Assembly: GCA_028527945.1 (NCBI GenBank)
Contig: JAQQAK010000202.1
Coordinates: forward strand, 1-5,860
Reading direction: 5' to 3'
DNA from: Spirochaetaceae bacterium
GTDB lineage: Bacteria > Spirochaetota > Spirochaetia > UBA9216
DNA: 5,860 bases
The position numbers were made by a program, and so were the translations under genes. How positions within the stretch are numbered: the first letter of the stretch is position 1; each line of letters opens with the position of its first letter. Below, piece after piece: positions 1 to 5,572 of the stretch. Below the pieces are notes generated by a model. It made no database searches and was not told where the DNA came from. It saw only the letters and a list, made by a program, of their open reading frames with translations.

Positions 1-1051
1 TAACATCATCACGAAAGGATTCCATACAATTTTCGATAAACATAACAAAATCTGTCTTACTTGAATAAACAGGTTTAAAATCCGCTATCATATCTATATT
101 TAAAATCTTACCTGATTTACTATTTTCTTTGATAGCAGAAACAAAAACTTCTGATAATTTTTTTATTGTCTCATAATCAGTCTTTCTTCCAAGAAAATAT
201 TCTCTTATACTTCTGAAACTTCCAGAATCTTCTCTGAATATCCTGTTTATAACTTCTGCTGAATCAGCTTGTGTTCTTTCAGGAAAATTAAAGATTCTAA
301 CTCGTGATAAAATAGTTGGAATTATAGCACCCTTCCTGCTTGTTGTTAAAATGAAATAACATGAAGAAGGAGGCTCTTCCAGTATTTTTAAAAGTGAGTT
401 ACGTGAAGATTCTCCCATTGCGTCAGCATTTTCAATTATTATTATTTTTACAGAATCTGTTGCCGAATGTGCCCAGGAAGATATTTTTCTGATTTGATCT
501 ATCGGTATTTTATCGTTTGCTATAGAATCTGCAACCTTAGAGCATTCGCTGACAATTTTATCTACTTTTTTCACGAACTTTACGCTATCTTGAATATCAT
601 CAGAATTAACACTTATTTCACGTAATAACTCTTCAGCTTTAACAGCATTTGAGGCAACTTGCTTATATTTGTTCTCAGTGCCTTCCCATAAAACAGGATC
701 AAACCGTTTTAAAAGTTTTCTTACAGAACGGATAAACATATATCTGGCATATACAGGCTGCCCGTTTTTTACAATGTCAGCGCAAATATTTATTTCATCA
801 ATAAAATTGCCAGGCCCAATAATTTGCAGATAAGGATAAAGCATGTTTCTGTGACTTTCACAGTTTTTGCATGAACAGTTCCAGCTTTTATCTCCCTTAC
901 ATGAAAGGCTTCTTGCAAGCTCTAAAGCAGTTGAAACTTTTCCACTATAATGCTCACCACTAAAAAGAATAGCTCCAGGGAGAGTATTTGTTTTTAGAGC
1001 CTTCTCAAGCTCCTTTGTTACACGTTCTTGACCTATTATATTCTCAAACAT
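1..1051 (-). CDS. holB: DNA polymerase III delta' subunit (clamp loader), 3' end cut off by window
   Basis: This is a clamp-loader AAA+ ATPase-family protein that helps open and load the sliding clamp in the cytoplasm. The frame is open from ATG at 1051 to base 1, giving 350 codons with the C-terminus missing. I see an N-terminal FENIIGQERV (2-11), a degenerate P-loop GEHYSGKVS (32-40) with Val where Thr/Ser is expected after GK, and a four-Cys zinc-ribbon-like set (C51, C59, C61, C64). IIIIENADAM (203-212) sits at the Walker B position and is followed by SSRNSLLKILEEPP (215-228), which is highly typical of delta'/gamma. SRV (249-251) replaces the usual SRC motif. The degenerate P-loop favours delta' over DnaX. 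Residues about 84-180 look like a helical insertion, because family members usually pass from the zinc module to the IDQIR-like segment (here 184-188) within a few tens of residues. The start overlaps the cvpA stop by 8 nt (ATGTTTGA); no strong Shine-Dalgarno is visible, so coupling to cvpA translation is likely. Confidence 0.85.
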   Translation of the reverse strand, partial: MFENIIGQERVTKELEKALKTNTLPGAILFSGEHYSGKVSTALELARSLSCKGDKSWNCSCKNCESHRNMLYPYLQIIGPGNFIDEINICADIVKNGQPVYARYMFIRSVRKLLKRFDPVLWEGTENKYKQVASNAVKAEELLREISVNSDDIQDSVKFVKKVDKIVSECSKVADSIANDKIPIDQIRKISSWAHSATDSVKIIIIENADAMGESSRNSLLKILEEPPSSCYFILTTSRKGAIIPTILSRVRIFNFPERTQADSAEVINRIFREDSGSFRSIREYFLGRKTDYETIKKLSEVFVSAIKENSKSGKILNIDMIADFKPVYSSKTDFVMFIENCMESFRDDV

Positions 1052-1547
1052 TCTTTATTGCTTCATCCAAGACTTGTTCTCCATCAGGCATAAACTGATG
1101 GAGCATTTGTATATAAAAACTATTATGCTCAATATTAGTTGTATCAAAAAATGGTTGAACCTGAATTATAAAAATAATAATTATTATAATTACAAGACCT
1201 TCCAGTATACCAAAAAACATACCAAGAGCTCTGTCCAGTTTATTAAGATGTATTTTATTTATTAGAGCTGTTATTCCATTTTCAAATATTTTTGTAAGCA
1301 GATAGCAAACAAGAAAAATAACTAAAAAAGCAATAACCTGACTCCAATTAGTTATTCCAAATTGTGTTTCTATAAAACTGCCTAATAATGGTGAAAATAA
1401 TACACCAAGAATTAACCCTGCGCCAATTGAGGCAATTCCCATCACTTCAGAGACAAAACCTTTTATTATTGCCTTTATTGTCATAAAAAGAACTATTGCA
1501 GTAAAAAACAGATCTATTGCTGGAACAAATATATTACCTATCTGCAT
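1044..1547 (-). CDS. cvpA: CvpA family inner-membrane protein
   Basis: This is a small integral membrane protein of 167 aa, the usual length for the CvpA (colicin V production) family. The molecular role of the family is not firmly known; members have been linked to colicin V export and envelope stress. About four hydrophobic segments are visible: roughly 8-28, 34-57, 68-88 and 108-131. Family-like features are the early Asp (D12) in the first segment, KGFVSE (29-34) between the first two segments, and NKLDRALGMFFGILEG (102-117) leading into the last. The final membrane segment carries six consecutive isoleucines (120-125), written in an AT-only tract of AAT/ATT repeats. The C-terminal tail after 132 is hydrophilic and may be exposed. 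The ATG lies inside the end of murG (10-nt overlap), and the stop overlaps the holB start, so the gene is the middle of a coupled three-gene operon. The family call is firm; any link to peptidoglycan synthesis is only suggested by the neighbour. Confidence 0.85.
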   Translation of the reverse strand: MQIGNIFVPAIDLFFTAIVLFMTIKAIIKGFVSEVMGIASIGAGLILGVLFSPLLGSFIETQFGITNWSQVIAFLVIFLVCYLLTKIFENGITALINKIHLNKLDRALGMFFGILEGLVIIIIIIFIIQVQPFFDTTNIEHNSFYIQMLHQFMPDGEQVLDEAIKNV

Positions 1548-2617
1548 TTTTTAACTTCTCCTAAAATATATTCTGCTATAAACTCAGCAGGATTTCCGTT
1601 TACCAATTTTACAGCAGCATCACTCATTTGTTTTTTCTTTTCTTCATTATTCATAATATCTTCTATAGCTTTATTCAATTGCTGTGGAGTAACATTTCCT
1701 TCAAGCACAGTAGAGGCCCCGGCATCTTTGAATATGTCCGCGTTTTTCTGCTGATCACCGCGGCTTGCGCCAGTTCCTAAAGGAATAAGAATTGAAGGCT
1801 TTCCGAGCGCAGCAATTTCCCATAATGCAGAGGCTCCAGCACGGCTTATAATTAAATCAGCAGCAGCCATAAAATGAGGCAACTCCTCTTTTATATATTC
1901 AAACCTTTTATAGTTTTCAGGTATTTCACCAGCAAACTGATGTTTTCCGCTCTGGTGTATTATACAATACTTTTCAGACAAACTTCCAACTATACTCTCT
2001 ATAAGTTTGTTAACTTGAAGAGCGCCTAGACTCCCACCAATAATCATAATTATTTTTTTATCACCAGCTTTAATTATTTCACGACCCTTTTGAGAATCTG
2101 CTTCAAAAATTGCAGTTCTTACCGGATTTCCACTTAAAACGGCCTTTCCGCCTGAGATGTAATCACAGGTTTTTTCATAAGATACAAAAATCTTTTTTGA
2201 AAATCTTGAATTTATTCTTGTAGCCAAACCTGGAGTAACATCTGATTCATGTGAAAAAACCGGTATCTTCATAATACCAGCAGCAGCAACTGGTGTTACA
2301 CTTACAAAACCGCCCTTTGAAAATATTAAATCAGGCTTAAACTTTCTTATTATGCTGCAAGATTTAAAAAGTCCTCCAGCTATTCTGAATAAATCGGTAA
2401 AATTTTTAAAAGAAAAATATCGTCTCAATTTTCCGGAAGGAACACCTTTAAAATCAATTCCGGCTTCTCTTACAATTTCGCCTTCCATCCCCTTATTTGA
2501 ACCAATCCATAGCAGCTCAACTTCAGGTTCAAGTTGTTTTATTTTCTCAGCAACAGATAATCCAGGATATACATGTCCGGCGGTTCCCCCACCAGTGAAA
2601 ATAATCTTAATGTTCAT
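1538..2617 (-). CDS. murG: MurG, lipid I to lipid II GlcNAc transferase
   Basis: MurG transfers GlcNAc from UDP-GlcNAc to undecaprenyl-pyrophosphoryl-MurNAc-pentapeptide (lipid I) to make lipid II, on the cytoplasmic face of the membrane. The 359-aa length is normal for this GT28 enzyme. The N-domain shows the glycine loop TGGGTAGHVYP (8-18) and HESDVTPGLATR (123-134). HESD with TPGLA resembles the Firmicutes-type branch rather than the E. coli HEQN form. The C-domain shows IIGGSLGA (192-199), HQSG (221-224), ISRAGA (257-262) and E267, matching the Glu that contacts UDP-GlcNAc ribose in E. coli MurG, then a GDQQKNA segment (287-293) like the family's DQ-x(2)-NA. An in-frame TAA lies 9 nt upstream of the ATG, so the start cannot be further out; the ribosome site (AAGG, about 4 nt away) is short-spaced. 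murG is the first gene of the minus-strand operon. Its location outside a division/cell-wall cluster is unusual compared with most bacteria. Confidence 0.96.
   Translation of the reverse strand: MNIKIIFTGGGTAGHVYPGLSVAEKIKQLEPEVELLWIGSNKGMEGEIVREAGIDFKGVPSGKLRRYFSFKNFTDLFRIAGGLFKSCSIIRKFKPDLIFSKGGFVSVTPVAAAGIMKIPVFSHESDVTPGLATRINSRFSKKIFVSYEKTCDYISGGKAVLSGNPVRTAIFEADSQKGREIIKAGDKKIIMIIGGSLGALQVNKLIESIVGSLSEKYCIIHQSGKHQFAGEIPENYKRFEYIKEELPHFMAAADLIISRAGASALWEIAALGKPSILIPLGTGASRGDQQKNADIFKDAGASTVLEGNVTPQQLNKAIEDIMNNEEKKKQMSDAAVKLVNGNPAEFIAEYILGEVKKCR
1558..1562 (-). promoter_or_regulatory. Shine-Dalgarno of cvpA, inside murG
   Basis: AGGAG on the minus strand lies 10 nt upstream of the cvpA ATG (1547-1545), within the last codons of murG. 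It supports that ATG as the real start and the 10-nt gene overlap. Confidence 0.7.
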
Positions 2618-2644
2618 TATACCTTAGAATACATGGAAAATGAT

Positions 2645-2656
2645 GGTTTTAAAACC
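2645..2656. repeat. 12-bp perfect palindrome GGTTTTAAAACC
   Basis: GGTTTTAAAACC reads identically on both strands. It lies about 28 bp upstream of the murG ATG, just downstream of the candidate murG -10 box (about +4 to +15 of the predicted transcript). A second, overlapping inverted repeat (TTAAAA 2649-2654 with TTTTAA 2661-2666) consists only of A-T pairs. The palindrome could be an operator half-site pair or chance in AT-rich DNA; no regulator can be named from the sequence. Confidence 0.4.
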
Positions 2657-2665
2657 CTGCTTTTA

Positions 2666-2693
2666 ATTTTATTTTTCATTTCATCCTTATCAA
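2666..2693 (-). promoter_or_regulatory. Candidate sigma-70 promoter of murG-cvpA-holB
   Basis: On the minus strand, TTGATA (2693-2688, 5/6 match to the -35 consensus) is followed after 16 nt by TAAAAT (2671-2666, 5/6 match to the -10 consensus). Transcription would start near 2659, giving a leader of about 42 nt before the murG ATG. No other convincing pair was found upstream of murG. The AT-rich background makes chance matches common. Confidence 0.5.
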
Positions 2694-2694
2694 C

Positions 2695-2721
2695 TTGACA
2701 TTATAAGCTTTATCTTATTAA
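2695..2721 (+). promoter_or_regulatory. Candidate sigma-70 promoter of thiBPQ
   Basis: A perfect -35 hexamer TTGACA (2695-2700) is followed by an AT-rich stretch. The best -10 candidate is TATTAA (2716-2721, 4/6) with a short 15-nt spacer; TTAACT (2718-2723, 3/6) has 17-nt spacing. Either would start transcription around 2728-2730, immediately before the riboswitch aptamer, which is the expected position. The -35 box is solid; the -10 is uncertain. Confidence 0.5.
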
Positions 2722-2727
2722 CTAACA

Positions 2728-2809
2728 GACGTCGTGGGGTGGTCAATTTTTGACCTGAGATTATACCCGTTGAACCTGATTCGGTTAGCACCGACGTAGG
2801 GAGCGAGAC
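2728..2809 (+). promoter_or_regulatory. TPP riboswitch aptamer (THI element)
   Basis: This RNA element binds thiamine pyrophosphate and should repress the downstream importer when TPP is plentiful. All hallmark segments are present in order: GGGGTG (2736-2741), CTGAGA (2755-2760), ACCCGTTGAACCTGAT (2765-2780) and CGTAGGGA (2795-2802). The helices can be drawn by hand. P2 is 2737-2740 with 2765-2768. P3 is 2741-2746 with 2750-2755, a perfect 6-bp hairpin with a TTT loop. P4 is CCT 2775-2777 with AGG 2798-2800. P5 is TCGGT 2781-2785 with ACCGA 2790-2794. P1 is the weakest: GTC 2731-2733 with GAC 2807-2809, a G-A mismatch, then U-G and G-C pairs. The P3 arm is short, as in minimal bacterial versions. 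The next gene is a thiamine binding protein, and T. denticola TbpABC is known to be controlled by a TPP riboswitch, so function and context agree. Confidence 0.97.
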
Positions 2810-2850
2810 ATAAACACACCCACACATCAAAAATTTCTCATGGAGGTTTT
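2810..2850 (+). promoter_or_regulatory. Riboswitch expression platform and thiB Shine-Dalgarno
   Basis: GGAGG (2842-2846) lies 10 nt upstream of the thiB ATG and is a strong ribosome site. Between aptamer and start there is no GC-rich hairpin followed by a U run, so translational control is favoured over termination. Hand pairing suggests a switch. CACCCAC (2817-2823) can pair with aptamer segment 2734-2741 when TPP is absent. When that segment is locked in the aptamer, 2812-2820 (AAACACACC) can pair imperfectly with the Shine-Dalgarno region 2842-2849. The ribosome site is clear; the switching model is inference. Confidence 0.55.
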
Positions 2851-2856
2851 CTTATT

Positions 2857-3909
2857 ATGAAGAAAACGTTATTAACAACACTATTGATGTTTGCGGCAGC
2901 AGCTTTCATCTTTGCAGGCGGACAAAGCGAGCAAAAAGAAGCTTCTGAAAACTCAAGCGACAATGGCAATGATAAACATCTCGTTATCTATGCCTATGAT
3001 TCATTTGCCTCAGAATGGGGACCAGCAGTTCAAGCAATCCCACCTTTTGAAGAAAAATATGGTATCAAGGTTGACATTAAAACAGCTGGAGATGGAGGAC
3101 AGGTTTTAAGCAGAGCAATACTTGAAAAAGATAACCCTCAAGCTGATATTATCATAGGTATTGATAATAATATGCTTGCAAAAGCTTTGAATGAAGACAT
3201 TCTTGATGTTTATAAACCTGAAAATATCAAATTTGTTCCAGAAGAACTTATCTTTGACGATAGTTATCATGTAATTCCATTCGATTACGGATACTTCGCA
3301 ATTAATTATGATTCAGCTAAAGTTGATAATCCTCCGAAGTCTCTTGAAGATCTTACTAAAGATGAATACAAAGATTCAATTGTTCTAATGGATCCAAGAA
3401 CTTCAAACCCTGGGCTTGGATTTCTACTTTGGACCATTTCTGTGTACGGAGATGATTTCACTGATTACTGGAAACGTTTAAAACCATCTATAATGACAAT
3501 TACAGATGGCTGGTCTTCAGGCTATGGTTTATACACATCAGGTGAAGCCAGTTATGTTCTAAGCTACAATACAAGTCCTCCAGTACATATCGAAACACAA
3601 GGAACAGATAGATATAAGGCAGCTATTTTCGATGAAGGCAATTACCTTGAAATTGAAGGAATGGGAATTCTAAAAGGCGCTGCTAATAAAGAGGCTGCTA
3701 AAAAATTCATTGAATACATGCTTACAGATGACTTTCAAAAAGCTATTCCTCTTACAAATTATATGATGCCGATTTCCAGCAATACAGAATTGCCAAAGTC
3801 TTTTGAAGGGGTTAAAGCTCCTGAAAAAATACTCCAGCTAAATAAAGATGATATTGAAAATAATCTTGATAACTGGATAAAAGAATGGCTTGAGGTTACA
3901 GTTGACTAA
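2857..3909 (+). CDS. thiB: Thiamine/TMP/TPP-binding periplasmic protein
   Basis: This is the substrate-binding component of the thiamine ABC importer (ThiB/TbpA). It captures thiamine or its phosphates in the periplasm and delivers them to ThiP. The protein has 350 aa. Residues 1-20 form a signal peptide (KK, then a hydrophobic stretch ending IFA before GGQ) with no lipobox Cys, so signal peptidase I cleavage near 20/21 is likely. A polar low-complexity linker (22-39) follows. Segments closely matching E. coli TbpA as I remember it are YAYDSFASEWGP (45-56), IIGIDNN (99-105), PFDYGYFAINYD (141-152), MDPRTSNPGLGFLLW (178-192), DGWSSGYGLY (217-226) and LSYNTSP (235-241), plus AIPLTNYMMP (296-305), where the E. 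coli protein has Trp in place of Y302. Near the C-terminus, W340 and W344 occupy the ISEW-like segment. The preceding TPP riboswitch independently supports the substrate. Whether thiamine, TMP or TPP is preferred cannot be read from the sequence. Confidence 0.95.
   Translation: MKKTLLTTLLMFAAAAFIFAGGQSEQKEASENSSDNGNDKHLVIYAYDSFASEWGPAVQAIPPFEEKYGIKVDIKTAGDGGQVLSRAILEKDNPQADIIIGIDNNMLAKALNEDILDVYKPENIKFVPEELIFDDSYHVIPFDYGYFAINYDSAKVDNPPKSLEDLTKDEYKDSIVLMDPRTSNPGLGFLLWTISVYGDDFTDYWKRLKPSIMTITDGWSSGYGLYTSGEASYVLSYNTSPPVHIETQGTDRYKAAIFDEGNYLEIEGMGILKGAANKEAAKKFIEYMLTDDFQKAIPLTNYMMPISSNTELPKSFEGVKAPEKILQLNKDDIENNLDNWIKEWLEVTVD
3892..3895 (+). promoter_or_regulatory. Shine-Dalgarno that sets the thiP start
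   Basis: GAGG within the last codons of thiB lies 6 nt before TTG 3902-3904. The alternative in-frame TTG at 3890 starts before this site and has no good purine-rich match upstream. This favours the 3902 start and an 8-nt thiB/thiP overlap. Confidence 0.6.
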
Positions 3910-5572
3910 TAATTTTTCGCTCTTCAGGGTTTCAAAACCTGGAGAGCGGGCTTTTTCTAATCTTATAATTCTTATCCCAACTCTTGTAGTTTTTTTATTC
4001 TTTGTAATACCGGTTATATCAGTACTGCGATATGCCAATATTGGTACAATTAGAAATTTTCTTACTGATTCATATTATTTGTCTGTCATTAGATTCACCT
4101 TTCTACAGGCAGTAGTCAGTACTTTTGTGTCTCTAATTCTTGGTTTTCCTGGTGCGTGGATAATGAGTCATCTTGAGTTTAAAGGAAAAAACTTCATAAA
4201 TAGTTTGACAACAGTTCCATTTGTGCTTCCTTCAATTCTTGTTGTAATTGGTTTTGTATTATGTTTTGGCAATAATGGTGTTATCAATAAAGTTTTAATG
4301 CTCATAACCGGAGCAGAAACACCTCCACTAAAGATTCTTTACTCTTTTAAAGCCATTATACTTGCACATGCTTTTTATAATTTTCCTATAAGCCTAAGAT
4401 TTATTTCTTCTTCATGGAAAAATATTGGAGCCAATCGTATAGAAGCTGCAGAAAGTCTTGGAGCAGGAAAAACAAAAATATTCTTTTCTGTTATTCTTCC
4501 TGCCTTACTACCATCTATAATAGCTGCAGCATCTCTTATTTTTATTTATTGTTTTATGAGTTTTGCAGTTGTCCTTATTTTGGGAGGAGGCCCTGCCTGC
4601 TCTACGATAGAAGTAGAAATATACAGGTTCGCCCGAATAAATCTAAATCTTGAAGCTGCAGCATCTTTAGCAATTATAGGAGCCTGCCTTACAATAGTTT
4701 TTACATTTATCTATATAAAACTTCAAAAACTTGCAACCAATTCAAATAATGATGAAAGAAAGTTGACTCCTATAAAATTAAAAAGCTTACATCCTGGAGC
4801 CAAAATTATAATGATATTATATATTTTTATTATAATTCTACTAATAGCAGGCCCAATTATTGCAGTTTGCGTAAGGTCTTTTCAGAGCAGAGCTGGCTGG
4901 TCTGGAAATGTTGTTTTTTCATTAAAACAGTATAAATCGCTTTTAGACTCTGTTTCCTTACTTTCATCAATCAAAAACTCTATTCTTTATGCTCTTGGTA
5001 CTATTTTAATAGCAATTCCTTCAAGTATAATTGCAGGTTATTTTTTAGCGAAAAAACGTTTGGCCTTTCCAGAATCCTTTGAAACATTTTTAATGCTTCC
5101 TATGGGAGTTTCATCTATAGTTATAGGTCTTGGCTATTACGGCATCCTTTCATATTTACCACCAAACTTTGATAAACGTGGATTACTCATAATTTTTTCA
5201 CATTCAGTAATAGCATTACCCTTTACTGTAAAAACAATTACAACCGGCATCAGACAGCTTCCTGATAACATTTCAGAAGCATCTCTAAGCCTTGGTGCTG
5301 GAGTTTTTGCAACCTTTCTGAAAGTTGAATTACCTTTATTAAAAGGAAGCGTTGTCAGTGCAGCTGCCTTTGCTTTCTGCATATCCGCAGGAGAGATAAA
5401 CTCTTCGCTAATACTTTCAGATGGCTCAAGCAGTACTATTCCAATAATGATATACAGATTAATTTCTTCATATAATTTTTTTGGAGCCTGTGCGATGGGA
5501 ACAATTCTTATCGTAATTTGCGGCACAGCGTTTTATTTAATAGATAAATACGGAGGAGATGAACTTTTTTGA
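3902..5572 (+). CDS. thiP: Thiamine ABC transporter permease, two-domain
   Basis: This inner-membrane permease forms the channel of the ThiBPQ importer. From the TTG at 3902 it has 556 aa, close to but slightly longer than E. coli ThiP (about 536). It is a tandem fusion of two permease domains. The N-half runs to about residue 272, a polar linker (NSNNDERK region) spans about 273-297, and the C-half follows; about twelve hydrophobic segments are visible in total. Each half carries the EAA loop that docks on the ATPase: EAAESLGAG ending in LP (181-200) and EASLSLGAG ending in LP (459-478). LGGGPACSTIEVEIYRF (from about 227) matches the GGGP-x-TTIE-x-AIY segment typical of ThiP and separates it from the related iron(III) FbpB permeases. 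An in-frame TTG at 3890 would add four residues but lacks a ribosome site. The gene overlaps thiB by 8 nt and thiQ by 4 nt, so translation is probably coupled and falls under riboswitch control through thiB. Confidence 0.93.
   Translation: MTNNFSLFRVSKPGERAFSNLIILIPTLVVFLFFVIPVISVLRYANIGTIRNFLTDSYYLSVIRFTFLQAVVSTFVSLILGFPGAWIMSHLEFKGKNFINSLTTVPFVLPSILVVIGFVLCFGNNGVINKVLMLITGAETPPLKILYSFKAIILAHAFYNFPISLRFISSSWKNIGANRIEAAESLGAGKTKIFFSVILPALLPSIIAAASLIFIYCFMSFAVVLILGGGPACSTIEVEIYRFARINLNLEAAASLAIIGACLTIVFTFIYIKLQKLATNSNNDERKLTPIKLKSLHPGAKIIMILYIFIIILLIAGPIIAVCVRSFQSRAGWSGNVVFSLKQYKSLLDSVSLLSSIKNSILYALGTILIAIPSSIIAGYFLAKKRLAFPESFETFLMLPMGVSSIVIGLGYYGILSYLPPNFDKRGLLIIFSHSVIALPFTVKTITTGIRQLPDNISEASLSLGAGVFATFLKVELPLLKGSVVSAAAFAFCISAGEINSSLILSDGSSSTIPIMIYRLISSYNFFGACAMGTILIVICGTAFYLIDKYGGDELF
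5552..5558 (+). promoter_or_regulatory. Shine-Dalgarno of thiQ
   Basis: GGAGGAG near the end of thiP lies 10 nt before TTG 5569-5571. An ATG at 5559-5561 directly follows it but belongs to another frame and reaches a stop after eight codons, so the TTG is the supported start. Confidence 0.7.

Noticed and set aside
1074..1265. Plus-strand open frame of 63 codons opposite cvpA
   Set aside because: It is rich in Asn, Lys and Tyr as expected from AT-rich antisense DNA, with no ribosome site and full overlap with cvpA.
2612..2617. TATAAT-like -10 box overlapping the murG ATG on the minus strand (TATAATG)
   Set aside because: It would start transcription inside murG, after its only plausible start, and no good -35 sits 16-18 nt upstream. 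The pair at 2666-2693 fits better.
2352..2627. Plus-strand open frame of 91 codons opposite murG
   Set aside because: It lies wholly antisense to conserved MurG coding sequence, with no ribosome site or recognisable protein features.
2649..2675. Possible intrinsic terminator: inverted repeat TTAAAA/TTTTAA followed by a T-rich run
   Set aside because: The stem has only A-T pairs, and the site lies between divergent genes where no upstream plus-strand gene ends. It is better explained as AT-rich promoter DNA.
3890..3901. Four-residue upstream extension of thiP starting at TTG 3890
   Set aside because: GAGG at 3892-3895 is correctly spaced for TTG 3902 and would lie inside the extended coding region; no good ribosome site precedes 3890.
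5137..5526. Minus-strand open frame of 129 codons opposite thiP
   Set aside because: It mirrors the conserved second EAA region of ThiP, and its composition reflects the codons of the sense strand.
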